Assembly: GCA_013289835.1 (NCBI GenBank) | Contig: JABCZG010000021.1 | Location: 1-64,000, forward strand | DNA from: Acidobacteriota bacterium | GTDB lineage: Bacteria; Acidobacteriota; Terriglobia; Acidiferrales; UBA7541 | Direction of reading: 5' to 3' | DNA: 64,000 bases | Shown here: positions 1 to 8,496 of the stretch, in pieces | How the letters are laid out: every line of letters begins with the position of its first letter | Numbering within the stretch: the first letter of the stretch is position 1 | The notes under the pieces: generated by a model | Database searches by the model: none | What the model was told of the DNA's origin: nothing | The model's input: the letters and a program-made list of their open reading frames with translations, nothing else | Made by a program: the position numbers and the translations under genes

Positions 1-13
1 AACATCATTTTTC

Positions 14-58
14 TGAGATGGGTCACAGGGACCTCCTTGTGACCCAAAATTTATCTCA
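14..58. repeat. Interrupted inverted repeat
   Basis: An 8-base perfect inverted repeat (20-27 pairs with 38-45) is flanked by a second pair of 6-base arms (14-19 with 53-58), with a 7-base bulge on the right side. It could be a transcription terminator of a gene left of the window, or a structured leader. No T-run follows directly on the + strand. Confidence 0.4.
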
Positions 59-265
59 ACCATCGAGCAACACTGCTCCGTTCACTTCACGCGCAGCGTC
101 CGCCGCCGGGCGGCTTCGTTCTCACGGGCTATCCGGAAACTGACCCACCCCCAGCAAACAGAATCCTTGCCAAGATGGCTGCCTCTAGGAGTATGATGGC
201 CCCCGTCGCCGCCCACCGGTCCCGGCGCCCGTCCTCTCCCGCCCTGGAAGATCGCGTGGGGTCCT

Positions 266-553
266 ATGCAAACTGTGGCGCACCGGTTAGACGAACGGCT
301 CCCTCTCAAAATCAGAGTAGACCTTTGCAGCCTGGACATCCGCCAGCGCCCGCAAGAGGCCATCACCGAGAACGTGAGCACCCATGGCGCCCGCGTGGTT
401 TCCGGCCGGCCGTGGAGAAAGAACCAGCGCTTGGACGTTCGCTCACTTCCGGGCTTTCGAGCCCGCGCTCGCGTGGTCTATTGCGAACCGTTGGGTCGGG
501 ATGAATTTGCGATTGGACTGAAGCTGCTCGCTACGGTGGGAAATTGGAAATAG
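266..553 (+). CDS. PilZ-domain protein
   Basis: This 95-residue protein is probably a stand-alone PilZ domain, the family that binds cyclic di-GMP. The visible part is the beta-barrel core: an N-S/T-x-G-A-type segment near residue 40 (ENVSTHGARV) followed by strands ending in FAIGLKLL. The N-terminal arginine motif of canonical PilZ domains (RxxxR) is not clear, so nucleotide binding is uncertain. The ATG at 266 is the only good start for the domain. Two similar small PilZ proteins lie at 5209-5574 and 27414-27791. The family call is by pattern; the target process is unknown. Confidence 0.6.
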   Translation: MQTVAHRLDERLPLKIRVDLCSLDIRQRPQEAITENVSTHGARVVSGRPWRKNQRLDVRSLPGFRARARVVYCEPLGRDEFAIGLKLLATVGNWK

Positions 554-584
554 ATGTGTTCGGTGTGCCTGGTCTGCCGGGCCC

Positions 585-863
585 TCAGCGCGAAAGCGCG
601 AGTATTGCTTCGTTGAGTTTAGTTAGGTCGGAGTCCAACCGGTAATACCCCGGTCGCCACGCCGCCGTCGTTTCGTCGGCCCGGACGCTCAGGACCGCGA
701 AGTCGTGTGCGGATCCTTGGCCATTCGCCACTGCTGGGAAGCTTTCCCCCACATACGTAGCCGGATGCTTGCTTACCACCCGGTCACACTCGTTCACGGA
801 TAGAACGGCCCGCAGCATACCCTGGTTTTTCGCGTGAGGTTGGCAAAAGTAAAGGTTTGGCAT
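585..863 (-). CDS. Hypothetical small protein
   Basis: A 92-residue open frame convergent with the upstream PilZ gene. It has a mixed soluble composition with no signal peptide or membrane segment, and I recognise no domain. The codon usage looks ordinary and no larger frame competes here, which supports it weakly. There is no strong ribosome binding site before the ATG at 863. It could be spurious. Confidence 0.35.
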   Translation of the reverse strand: MPNLYFCQPHAKNQGMLRAVLSVNECDRVVSKHPATYVGESFPAVANGQGSAHDFAVLSVRADETTAAWRPGYYRLDSDLTKLNEAILALSR

Positions 864-1009
864 ACTTAGAGATCATCGTCAAAAGACAACCCAGCTTGAA
901 TAGTACTTCTGTGCAGGTGTCCAAACGGACGGCCATTCGGCGGGGAAAGGACTCCGCGTCCGTTCGGAAGCTACTGAACATCAATGGGTTAGATGAATGG
1001 CTAAATTGG

Positions 1010-2245
1010 TTAAGGTTTGAGCACTTCGGCCGCCGTCAGCGCGTAGATCGCCGCGCACTCGATCATTTTGCGCAGATCTACGTATTCGCTGGGGCCATGC
1101 GCCACGGAAAGCAGCCCGGGCCCATACGCGAACGCCGGAATTCCCCGGGCCACATAAAAACGAATCTCCAGCAGCCCCGGGCACGTTTCAAATCGGGCCA
1201 CTTCCCCCGTTACCGCCTCCACGCTCCTAGCCAGGGCCACACCGAGCACGCCATTTTCGGGGCAGGCGGCGGCCCGGCCTACCTGAAGGGCCTCCCACTC
1301 CAGGCGCATCCCCTCCTTCTTGCACTCCTCGAGAACACCTACCAACCTGGACTTCTCCTCTTCCAGGTCCTCCTCCGGATTGATCCGCCGGTCGATCGTA
1401 AACCAGCACTCTTCCGGCACTACGTTGAAGTTGGTCCCACCGCCGCTTTGTCCACCGAGCATCAGGATCGAGCTGCGTGCCTGTTCGGCGCCAATCCTAA
1501 GGTGCGTCGTGCGCTGTTCCACTTCCCGTTTCAGTTCCTGGAGCCGCTCGACAACTCGATGCATTCGTTCAAACGCGTTTTCTCCTTGATGTTGCAGACC
1601 AACGTGCGCTGACTTTCCGAAGACTCGCACGCGCAGCGTAATCGCCCCGCGATTTGCATTCCACACCACTCCGCTTGTGGGCTCTGCCAAAAGCATCCCC
1701 ACACCATCGCGCCCCAGTAAGCCTTCGTGCGCCAGCCACGCCGAGCCTCTCTCGCCACCCGTTTCTTCGTCCGGAACCAGCATCAGCCCAATCTTGCCGT
1801 TCAACTCCGCCCCGCACGCCCTCAACGCGAGAATCGCATAAAGCATGGCCACGATTCCGCCCTTCATGTCGCACGCGCCCCGCCCGAACAGGAAATGCTC
1901 TTTGCGCACCGGACGGAACTGCGCGGCGGATTGCGCCGGAACCACGTCGTAATGACCATGAAAGTAAAAAGTCCTGCTCCCACTCCCATAACTGGCGAGC
2001 AGGCAGACCGGAGCATCCTCATCCTTCTCCTGCCCACTTGGTTCGTATCGCTCGCACGCAAGCCCAGACTCGCGCAAGCGCTTCTCAAGAAGATCCGCGC
2101 AAACTCGATACTTGTTCCCCGGCGGATTTTCCGTCGGCACCGCCACAAGCTCCGCCAAAAGCGCGGCCATCTGCTCCTCGCGCTGCCCCAGCCAGGACAG
2201 CAGTGCGTCCGTCCGTTCCTCGCCGTCACTCTCCGTATCGCTCAT
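1010..2245 (-). CDS. M20 family metallopeptidase (ArgE/DapE type)
   Basis: A 411-residue zinc amidohydrolase of the ArgE/DapE/ACY1/CPG2 family, which removes acyl groups from amino acids or cleaves dipeptides in the cytoplasm. Metal and catalytic motifs are visible in order: HGHYDVVP around residue 98, ACDMKGG around 126, PDEETGG with the catalytic glutamate pair around 160, and LAEPTS just after. A bacterial dimerisation domain lies between about 190 and 310. I chose the ATG at 2245 over an upstream start at 2326, because the extra 27 residues look non-coding and reach toward the divergent gene at 2407. The exact substrate cannot be read from sequence. Confidence 0.85.
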   Translation of the reverse strand: MSDTESDGEERTDALLSWLGQREEQMAALLAELVAVPTENPPGNKYRVCADLLEKRLRESGLACERYEPSGQEKDEDAPVCLLASYGSGSRTFYFHGHYDVVPAQSAAQFRPVRKEHFLFGRGACDMKGGIVAMLYAILALRACGAELNGKIGLMLVPDEETGGERGSAWLAHEGLLGRDGVGMLLAEPTSGVVWNANRGAITLRVRVFGKSAHVGLQHQGENAFERMHRVVERLQELKREVEQRTTHLRIGAEQARSSILMLGGQSGGGTNFNVVPEECWFTIDRRINPEEDLEEEKSRLVGVLEECKKEGMRLEWEALQVGRAAACPENGVLGVALARSVEAVTGEVARFETCPGLLEIRFYVARGIPAFAYGPGLLSVAHGPSEYVDLRKMIECAAIYALTAAEVLKP

Positions 2246-2406
2246 CGCGCCACATCCTAAGAGCCTTGGCTCGTTATACCAAGCTCCATATTGGTGGCTA
2301 CCGGCGGAGCTCGATTGGCGAAGCAATACTCTTCCGGTCCCTGCTTGCAGGAAGTTTGCCCTGTGGTAGGCTTGGCCGCGTTCGAATCGTCAAGCGGAGA
2401 AGAAGC

Positions 2407-3018
2407 ATGAGCGTTGGCACGGCCGCGTTTCCAGTTTTGCGATGGGTCGGACTGCTATGGGTCGTCGTCTGGCTTCCTGCGTACATGCGCGTTTGGGGAT
2501 GGGCCAATCTTCTGCATTTATGTGACGTAGCCGTCATCCTCGGATGCGCCGGCTTGTGGTGGGGGAGTTCGCTTCTGATTTCCAGCCAGGCGGTCGGCAT
2601 ACTCATTCCCGGTATTGCCTGGGGCTTGGACGTGGGCTGCCGGCTCTTGACCGGGCGATTTCTTTTGGGTGGCACGACCTATATGTGGGATTCCCGCGCC
2701 CCCCTCTGGGTGCGCCTGCTCTCGACTTTTCACCTCGGTCTTCCTTTGGCGCTTCTCTGGGCCATGCGAAAAGTCGGCTACGACCACCGTGCGCTCGCGT
2801 TGCAATCCGCAATCGCCGCCGCACTCATTCTTGCCGCGCGCTTCTTGCCGGCGTCCCTCAACGTCAACTATGCCTATCAGGATCCCTTCTACCATCGACC
2901 ATGGGGCCCCGCGCCACTTCACCTTGCCGGGATGATTGTCGGCACCGTCTTGGTTCTCTACTGGCCGGCACATCTGTTCCTCGGCTGGCTATTTCCAGCC
3001 GCGAGCGCCGCAAAATGA
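2407..3018 (+). CDS. Hypothetical integral membrane protein
   Basis: A 203-residue protein with about five or six hydrophobic segments and short polar loops. It is rich in Trp and Leu and has a His/Pro-containing loop (YHRPWGPAPLH) near the C-terminus. I do not recognise the family. The ATG at 2407 has a GGAG-type site just upstream; the longer open frame starting at 1654 is antisense to the peptidase and should be ignored. It is divergent from the M20 gene and ends 25 bases before the cytosine deaminase, so those two may be cotranscribed. Confidence 0.65.
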   Translation: MSVGTAAFPVLRWVGLLWVVVWLPAYMRVWGWANLLHLCDVAVILGCAGLWWGSSLLISSQAVGILIPGIAWGLDVGCRLLTGRFLLGGTTYMWDSRAPLWVRLLSTFHLGLPLALLWAMRKVGYDHRALALQSAIAAALILAARFLPASLNVNYAYQDPFYHRPWGPAPLHLAGMIVGTVLVLYWPAHLFLGWLFPAASAAK

Positions 3019-3043
3019 ATCCACAAAATGGGAACATCACAAA

Positions 3044-3514
3044 ATGAATCCGAGTGCTGAAAAGAATCGCGAGAAATATTTAGCCATGTTGATGGTCGCG
3101 GTGGAGGAAGCGCGCGCTGGGCTAGCCGAAGGCGGCATCCCCATTGGTGCCGCCTTATTTGATCGTGAAGGGCGCTTGCTGGGAAAGGGGCGCAACCGCA
3201 GAGTCCAAGAAGGCGATCCATCCGTCCACGGCGAGACCGACGCCTTTCGAAAGGCCGGACGCCAGCGCACCTACCGCGACAAAATCATGGTCACAACTCT
3301 TGCTCCATGCTGGTATTGCAGCGGCCTGGTCCGCCAATTCGGGATCGGCACCGTAGTGGTCGGGGAATCTGTGAACTTTCAAGGAGGCATCGATTGGCTT
3401 CGCGAAAACGGAATCGAAGTCGTTGATTTGGGTTCCGAGGAATGCGTTCGAATGCTCGCGAAATTCATTGCCGACCATCCAGAAGTTTGGAAAGAAGATA
3501 TCGGCGAGGATTAA
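3044..3514 (+). CDS. Cytosine deaminase, yeast Fcy1-like
   Basis: A 156-residue member of the cytidine/deoxycytidylate deaminase fold, predicted to convert cytosine to uracil in pyrimidine salvage. The zinc site is complete: H62-x-E64 (HGETDAF) and C89-x2-C92 (APCWYCSG). The C-terminal half carries the VVGESVNF strand and ends with a Trp-x-Glu-Asp-Ile-Gly tail, as in the small fungal cytosine deaminase rather than the larger TIM-barrel bacterial CodA. The ATG at 3044 gives the family length. An 11-base copy of the start region (AAAATGAATCC) also occurs at 3013-3022, overlapping the upstream stop. Confidence 0.85.
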   Translation: MNPSAEKNREKYLAMLMVAVEEARAGLAEGGIPIGAALFDREGRLLGKGRNRRVQEGDPSVHGETDAFRKAGRQRTYRDKIMVTTLAPCWYCSGLVRQFGIGTVVVGESVNFQGGIDWLRENGIEVVDLGSEECVRMLAKFIADHPEVWKEDIGED

Positions 3515-3544
3515 AGGCAAACGGAACTGCTGTCAAAAATATCT

Positions 3545-5104
3545 ATGCCCGTGGAATCGCCCGAACATTTCAATATTGCCGCTCATTTTCTGGACGCGCC
3601 CGCCGCGTCGCATCCGGAGCGGCTCGCAATCATTGGCGAACCGCGCCAGGTTACCTACGGCCAAATGGCAGCTCTCACTAATCGCGTTGGGAATGCGCTG
3701 CGTGCGCAGGGCGTTTCTCGCGGCGATCGCGTCCTGATCGTCTTGCCGGATTCCGCGGAGTTCATCGCCGCTTTCTTCGGTGCTGCAAAAATTGGCGCCG
3801 TGGCCGTGCCCGTGAATCCTTTCGCCCGGGCAACGGACTACATTCACTACATCGAGAATTGTAAACCACACTCCGCGATCGTCCACTCGGAAACGCTCCA
3901 GGAATTTTTGCCGGCCTCCAGCGCTCGAACGCAAATGCCCATGGTAATTGTCGGTCAGGAAAAATTGGAAATGCACGGCTTATCGTTCGCAAAGTGGAGT
4001 GAGTGGACGGCCGCGGCCAGAGAGCACCTCGCGGCGGAAAACACTTCCGCTCGCGATAGCGCTTTCATGCTCTACACCTCCGGAAGCGGCGGCACGCCGA
4101 AAGCAGCCGTGCACCGCCACGGCCACATGCTGGCTACCAGCCGCGGTTTCGCGCCAAATGTTCTTGGCCTGCGTGCGGACGATCTCACGTTTTCCGTCTC
4201 GAAATTGTTTTTTGCCTACGGCCTGGGAAACGGAATGTATTTCCCCTTGTCCGTCGGTGCGCGCACGCTCTTGAATCCGGAGCGCGTGAAAGTCGAGCGC
4301 ATCATCGAAATGGTGGCGCGTCATCGCCCCACCGTGTTCTTCGCGGTGCCCACCTTGTACGCCGCAATATTGCGCGAAGGGGAGCGACCAGGCTGCGGCC
4401 TGGATTTTTCTTCCGTTCGAATGTGCGTCTCTGCCGGCGAAACGCTTCCCGCCGAAATCTTCAATCGCTGGAAGCGCCAATTCGACCTCGAAATCCTCGA
4501 CGGAATCGGCTCCACGGAAATGTTACACATGTTTATTTCCAGTCGTCCCGGAGAATGCAAGCCCGGGAGTTGCGGATTTCCCGTCCCGGGTTACGACGTC
4601 AAAATTGTGGACGACGCCGCCGAATCGCTCGCCGATGGAGAAACCGGGAATCTTTGGGTGCGCGGCGCCAGTGCTTTTTCAGAATATTGGCGCATCCCCG
4701 AATTAACCGCCCGCACAAAACGCGGCGACTGGGTCGTTACCGGCGACAAATTCTTCCGCGATTCGAACGGTTATTACCACTACTGCGGCCGCGCCGACGA
4801 CATGCTCAAAGTCGCCGGCATGTGGGTCTCCCCTGTCGAAGTAGAAAACGCGTTATTGGGGCATCCCCTCATCGCGGAGGCCGCCGTGGTGGGAGCGACG
4901 GATGAGCGCGGCTTATCGTATTCCGTGGCGCACGTCGTGCTGCGCGGAAATGCTCAAGGTTCGGAAAAACTGGCCGCCGAAATTTGCGAGCACGTGAAAG
5001 CGCGGCTCGTCTCGTACAAAGTGCCGCGCGAAGTGCGCTTCTGCGGCGAGTTGCCGAAAACAGTAACTGGAAAAATCCAGCGCTTCAAATTGCGCGGAAC
5101 CTAA
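3545..5104 (+). CDS. Benzoate-CoA ligase family protein (acyl-CoA synthetase)
   Basis: A 519-residue ANL-superfamily adenylating enzyme, predicted to activate a carboxylic acid, probably aromatic, with ATP and CoA. The P-loop YTSGSGGTPKAAVH is at about 177-190, the GIGSTEMLH motif is in the middle, TGDKF is in the C-terminal third, and the catalytic lysine (TGKIQRFK) is at about 510. Overall similarity is to benzoate/4-hydroxybenzoate-CoA ligases. It follows the cytosine deaminase by 30 bases. No other aromatic-degradation gene is nearby, so the in vivo substrate is open. Confidence 0.8.
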   Translation: MPVESPEHFNIAAHFLDAPAASHPERLAIIGEPRQVTYGQMAALTNRVGNALRAQGVSRGDRVLIVLPDSAEFIAAFFGAAKIGAVAVPVNPFARATDYIHYIENCKPHSAIVHSETLQEFLPASSARTQMPMVIVGQEKLEMHGLSFAKWSEWTAAAREHLAAENTSARDSAFMLYTSGSGGTPKAAVHRHGHMLATSRGFAPNVLGLRADDLTFSVSKLFFAYGLGNGMYFPLSVGARTLLNPERVKVERIIEMVARHRPTVFFAVPTLYAAILREGERPGCGLDFSSVRMCVSAGETLPAEIFNRWKRQFDLEILDGIGSTEMLHMFISSRPGECKPGSCGFPVPGYDVKIVDDAAESLADGETGNLWVRGASAFSEYWRIPELTARTKRGDWVVTGDKFFRDSNGYYHYCGRADDMLKVAGMWVSPVEVENALLGHPLIAEAAVVGATDERGLSYSVAHVVLRGNAQGSEKLAAEICEHVKARLVSYKVPREVRFCGELPKTVTGKIQRFKLRGT

Positions 5105-5208
5105 ATCCCACAGGAAATTGCGTTCGCAAACATTCGCGGTTTTTTTTCGAAATGCGGAAGCGCACGCAGTGCGAAAAAATCATTCGCAAAAAATAATTCC
5201 AGAGCAAG

Positions 5209-5574
5209 TCATTCCATAAACGCTTCCCAATCCGGAGGCGGAAACGTGACGTTCCAGAACTTCGGAAGTGCAAACGGAAACGCAATGCCGACTTCGTTTT
5301 TGCCGATCGATTTATCGCGGATGTGGACGACGCGGCATTCCTGCTCATGTGCGGTGGCCCAATTTTTCAAAATTAGTTTTTGGCCGGGGCGCACTTTCAT
5401 CGCCAGCGCGATTAGCCCGCCATGCGCGTTGACTTCGAGCGTGGTGGTTTCTTCGGTGATGGGATCGTCGCCGGCAAATTGCGCGCGAACGAGAATCGGA
5501 ATCTGCAACAGCACGCGCTGGGTGCGGCGGGCGTCGGCTGGATTGCTGAGAGGTTTTTTCTGATCGGGGGACAT
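5209..5574 (-). CDS. PilZ-domain protein
   Basis: A 121-residue single-domain PilZ protein. The N-terminal RRTQRV arginine region (about 16-21), the EVNAHGGLIAL segment (about 48-58) and the VGIAFPFALPKFWNVTFPP C-terminus match the acidobacterial PilZ pattern. This one keeps the RxxR-type c-di-GMP-binding arginines better than the copy at 266-553. It is convergent with the CoA ligase. Its partner protein is unknown. Confidence 0.75.
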   Translation of the reverse strand: MSPDQKKPLSNPADARRTQRVLLQIPILVRAQFAGDDPITEETTTLEVNAHGGLIALAMKVRPGQKLILKNWATAHEQECRVVHIRDKSIGKNEVGIAFPFALPKFWNVTFPPPDWEAFME

Positions 5575-5640
5575 GTTGAGGAAGGTTTATCAGCAACATT
5601 TGTTCCGCACGCTCAAATGTAGCGCTTTGCCATCTCCGTT

Positions 5641-7083
5641 CTAGGGTTCCTTGAGATAGGCGTCGTAGGAAGCAGCGATGGCGCGGACTTCGGCGAGGGT
5701 TTGGTCGCGCATCAGGGTGCCATCTTCGAGGATGGTTTCGAGCGCGTTACCTGGGACTGCCGGATCGCCGTTCATCACTTCGACGGTGGCGAACTCCTTG
5801 CCGCTCTGGATTAAATTGAAGCGGCCTCCTTTACTGGCTTTGGACGGATCGGTCTTTGGATTTTTGTAGACGTTATGCCAAGTGCCTTTGCGATCGATCG
5901 CGGAACATTTCAGCGCGAATCTCAGCGTGTCGCGATTCACTTGCTGCAGCAGCGCGCCGCCCATGCCGTAACTCCAGATATCCTGCGACCAGCCTCGGCG
6001 CGTGAGCTGCGCGGTGATGTTCTGGATGGTATAGAAATTGACGCCATCGCCCTGGATGAAACGCACGCAGGGGACGGTGGTCTTCCAGCCTTTGCGATTG
6101 ACTTCGTAGCCGAACACTTCGCTGACGATTTTGAAAAGTTCCTCGAGGACGGTGACGGCATCGCCGGAATCGGGGCGAATGACAAGCGTCCCGTTGCGTT
6201 GCAATATTTTGTCGCGCAGGGCGCCGCCCCAGAGATTACGGACCGCGTTATAAATGTCGTAGGAGTCGCTGACGCAGGCGACGATTCCTTCGGGGCAGTT
6301 TTCGAGAATGTTGGCGTAGGCTTGGAGCTCGTTGGCTTCGCCCCAGGCGGTGATGGTGGAGTGCTCGGACGCTGGAATGCTGTAGCCAGCACAGTTCGCG
6401 GGATCGATGGCGGAAAGATCCGCGGAATAAAACTGATTGAGAAGCTGAATGGCCGCAAGCGTATCGGTGCCAAGAAAATTGATGAGATGGGCGGCGCCGC
6501 CGATGGCCGCGGATTCCTTGGAGGAGACGCCACGGAATCCAAAATCGTGCAGCTTGAAGGCAAGCAGGGAAGGATCGCCGGTGCGGACCAACGCTTTGCC
6601 GATGACTTGCTTGATGGCGCGGGAGAGTGTGGCGACAGTGATGGGATACCAGACTTGCAGAAGGACGGTTTCGGCCCAGTTGGTGAGCCAATAAAATTCC
6701 GGGTCGGTGTTTTCGATGGTGATGAGGGCGTTGTGGCTCTTGACGACGGTGCCTTCCTTGATGGCGCGGATGCGCAACGGAAGGCGGCCGCCATGCTTGG
6801 CAAAGAGAGAGCGGAAGCCGTCGTAATTGAAGGATTTGGGATGGCCGGAAAAATGGGCGTGCGCGAGGCGGCGGGCCTGCTCGACGTCGTCGAGGGTGAA
6901 GACCTGGCCAGCAAAATTGGATTTGACGATGTACTGGAGCATGGCGAGCATAGTCTCGTCGAACATGCCGCCGCGGGATTCGACATAGGAATAGATGTGG
7001 CGTGTGTCGGGGGGATATTGCCACCAGTGGGTGAGCTTGTAGGAGTCGGTGTTGAGGATGGGATTGAGGCGAAGTGACTGCAT
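5641..7083 (-). CDS. nadV: Nicotinamide phosphoribosyltransferase (NAMPT/NadV type)
   Basis: A 480-residue type II phosphoribosyltransferase predicted to make nicotinamide mononucleotide from nicotinamide and PRPP, which opens a deamidation-independent NAD salvage route. Family landmarks are the N-terminal NTDSYKLTHWWQYP, KLHDFGFRGVSS near 177-188, PASEHSTITAWG with the catalytic His at about 241, VSDSYDIYNA near 271-280, RPDSGD near 303 and FIQGDGVNFYTI. The full length agrees with the animal and bacterial NAMPT family and is too long for the common PncB. No other NAD gene is adjacent. Confidence 0.88.
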   Translation of the reverse strand: MQSLRLNPILNTDSYKLTHWWQYPPDTRHIYSYVESRGGMFDETMLAMLQYIVKSNFAGQVFTLDDVEQARRLAHAHFSGHPKSFNYDGFRSLFAKHGGRLPLRIRAIKEGTVVKSHNALITIENTDPEFYWLTNWAETVLLQVWYPITVATLSRAIKQVIGKALVRTGDPSLLAFKLHDFGFRGVSSKESAAIGGAAHLINFLGTDTLAAIQLLNQFYSADLSAIDPANCAGYSIPASEHSTITAWGEANELQAYANILENCPEGIVACVSDSYDIYNAVRNLWGGALRDKILQRNGTLVIRPDSGDAVTVLEELFKIVSEVFGYEVNRKGWKTTVPCVRFIQGDGVNFYTIQNITAQLTRRGWSQDIWSYGMGGALLQQVNRDTLRFALKCSAIDRKGTWHNVYKNPKTDPSKASKGGRFNLIQSGKEFATVEVMNGDPAVPGNALETILEDGTLMRDQTLAEVRAIAASYDAYLKEP

Positions 7084-7248
7084 GGGTTCAGGATAGCAGA
7101 GGAAAGAGGGGCAGGGGGGTAGGGAGGAAAGGGGATGGTGGGGGAAAGATTCGGAATTAACACAGAGGACACAGAGCTCACAGAGGAACCGGCGGACAGA
7201 AGTAGATCGGCGTGCCGAAGGGATGGGGGTCTATTTAGCATGGGAACC

Positions 7249-7295
7249 CTCCGCCCCCCGGAGCGTTTTGCAACATGAGGGGGGGTACACCCCCC
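7249..7295. repeat. Paired GC-only hairpins
   Basis: The first hairpin is CTCCG (7249-7253) with CGGAG (7259-7263). The second is six G (7280-7285) with six C (7290-7295) around a TACA loop. They are 16 bases apart and look like a repetitive extragenic element rather than a terminator, since no T-run follows either. Confidence 0.45.
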
Positions 7296-7561
7296 ATTAG
7301 ATGGATGAATGTCAAAACAAAGGGGATAGAAAATGGGCAATTTGTAAGTGAATGAAAACACAGGGGCGCCAAGAATTTAGTGGCAGGGGAATGAGGATGA
7401 GTCGCACCCCACCCCCCTATGGTTTTTGTAGGAATGTGACAGGAAAGGAGTTAGTGGGTAGGAGGTTGCTAAGAATATGAGGGGTAAGGATTTACGAGCG
7501 CGGGGAGAGGAGCGTGTGTGCGGTGTTGATCGGCGAGTGCGACGGCTGACTATCACGACAT

Positions 7562-7591
7562 ATATTACCATATAGGTATGATGGCTGTCAA
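7562..7591 (-). promoter_or_regulatory. Sigma-70-like promoter with operator-like palindrome
   Basis: Reading on the minus strand, TTGACA (7591-7586) is followed after 18 bases by TAATAT (7567-7562). An inverted repeat, TACC-N5-GGTA (7566-7578), fills the spacer and the edge of the -10 box, the usual position for a repressor. The nearest gene downstream is nadV, whose start is about 470 bases away. Confidence 0.5.
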
Positions 7592-7740
7592 TTAAAAGTT
7601 GTAAAGCGTTTAGAGCAAAGCGTTTGCACGTGGCACGTTTGAAGGTTGGGGAATGGAGGAAGGACAAAGCTAGGAAATGGCGAGTGGGGAGCGCTGCGCT
7701 GCCCACGGGTGGGCGATGTATGGAGGCCGGCCCACTCGCC

Positions 7741-8286
7741 TCATCGGATCGCTATCAATAGACCGCCAGTTATGCCGAGCGACTGCTCATGGCCTCGCGC
7801 AAAGCTGTAGTCGTAGGCCGGTTCAAGGTACCAACCGAATCTATGCTTCGCGGAGGGCCAGAACATAAAATCCGCAACGACTTCCCCACTCACAGAGTTC
7901 GTCGTCACGCCGTATTTCGTTGCATGAACCCATTCCGGGCCAACGCCGAACATGAACTCCACTTTTTTCGAGAGGGTCCAAGGCTTCTTGAACAGAAGGT
8001 CCGTGTTCCATTCCGTGGAGTGCCTGCTGAAAAGCGGCGTAACTCCCGCTTCCAGTTCCAGCCACTTCTCGATCGGCGTGACTTCCACCGCGACGCTCGG
8101 GCCGAAGCTCGATCCGCCGTCTTTGATATTCCAGCTAGCGGCTCCCCCTAGCTCGACGATGGTGGTAGGCTCCTTCTCCACCGATTGCGCTAAAGCGTTA
8201 CCAGTGCAGAGAAACAAAGCTGCGATCAGGATGGGGCTTGTGGCCTTCACAGGAATCTGCCTCCACGTCGCAGCGATCTGCACCAT
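7741..8286 (-). CDS. Secreted outer-membrane beta-barrel-like protein
   Basis: A 181-residue protein with an N-terminal signal peptide (hydrophobic stretch near 15-30, ending ALAQS). It then shows alternating hydrophobic/polar strands with many aromatic residues and glycines (VELGGAASW, VEFMFGVGPEW, GWYLEPAYDYSF), consistent with a small outer-membrane beta-barrel. The last residues (ITGGLLIAIR) look like a closing strand. The exact family is not recognised. It is divergent from the cytochrome gene at 8497. Confidence 0.65.
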   Translation of the reverse strand: MVQIAATWRQIPVKATSPILIAALFLCTGNALAQSVEKEPTTIVELGGAASWNIKDGGSSFGPSVAVEVTPIEKWLELEAGVTPLFSRHSTEWNTDLLFKKPWTLSKKVEFMFGVGPEWVHATKYGVTTNSVSGEVVADFMFWPSAKHRFGWYLEPAYDYSFARGHEQSLGITGGLLIAIR

Positions 8287-8326
8287 TTTAATCGAAATGG
8301 GAAGAGAGTGGGCGGGGAGAAGGGAT

Positions 8327-8362
8327 AAAACTAGAAACTAGGAAGCAGAAACTAGAAGTAGG
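8327..8362. repeat. Dispersed purine-rich repeat, GAAACTAGAA type
   Basis: The core AAACTAGAA occurs more than once here with spacers (TAGAAACTAGGAAGCAGAAACTAG). Related stretches lie near 11291-11335, 17896-17932, 19708-19745 and 23606-23655, always between genes. Confidence 0.5.
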
Positions 8363-8496
8363 AGGAGAGTGGGTGGGCCATTTTCGCTGGAGTTACGGCT
8401 GGAGGCTGGCCCGGTCGCCCGGCCATTGCCAGCGGGAAGAAAATTGGGCGGTCGGATTTGCGTTCTCGCGAGTGGTGCGCTGTAATGTTTTTCTGA

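Larger units (their letters stand above)
7084..7740. other. Non-coding interval with hairpins and an orphan promoter
   Basis: No credible gene. The interval holds two hairpins (7249-7263 and 7280-7295), a C-rich tract followed by TTTTTGTAGGAATG at about 7408-7435 that resembles the start of the repeat at 57790-57820, and a consensus-like promoter with an internal inverted repeat (7562-7591) reading toward nadV. Short open frames on the minus strand are rich in Ser/Pro/His and look spurious. Confidence 0.5.

Noticed and set aside
1654..2406. Long N-terminal extension of the membrane protein at 2407
   Set aside because: It is antisense to the M20 peptidase and reads as Arg/Pro/Ser-rich shadow; the ATG at 2407 has a ribosome binding site.
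5937..7361. 474-residue minus-strand frame overlapping nadV
   Set aside because: It is a Ser/Pro-rich shadow frame of the real phosphoribosyltransferase gene.
7377..7706. 109-residue minus-strand frame next to the orphan promoter
   Set aside because: Its start lies upstream of the promoter, composition is Ser/Thr/His-rich, and no ribosome binding site is present.
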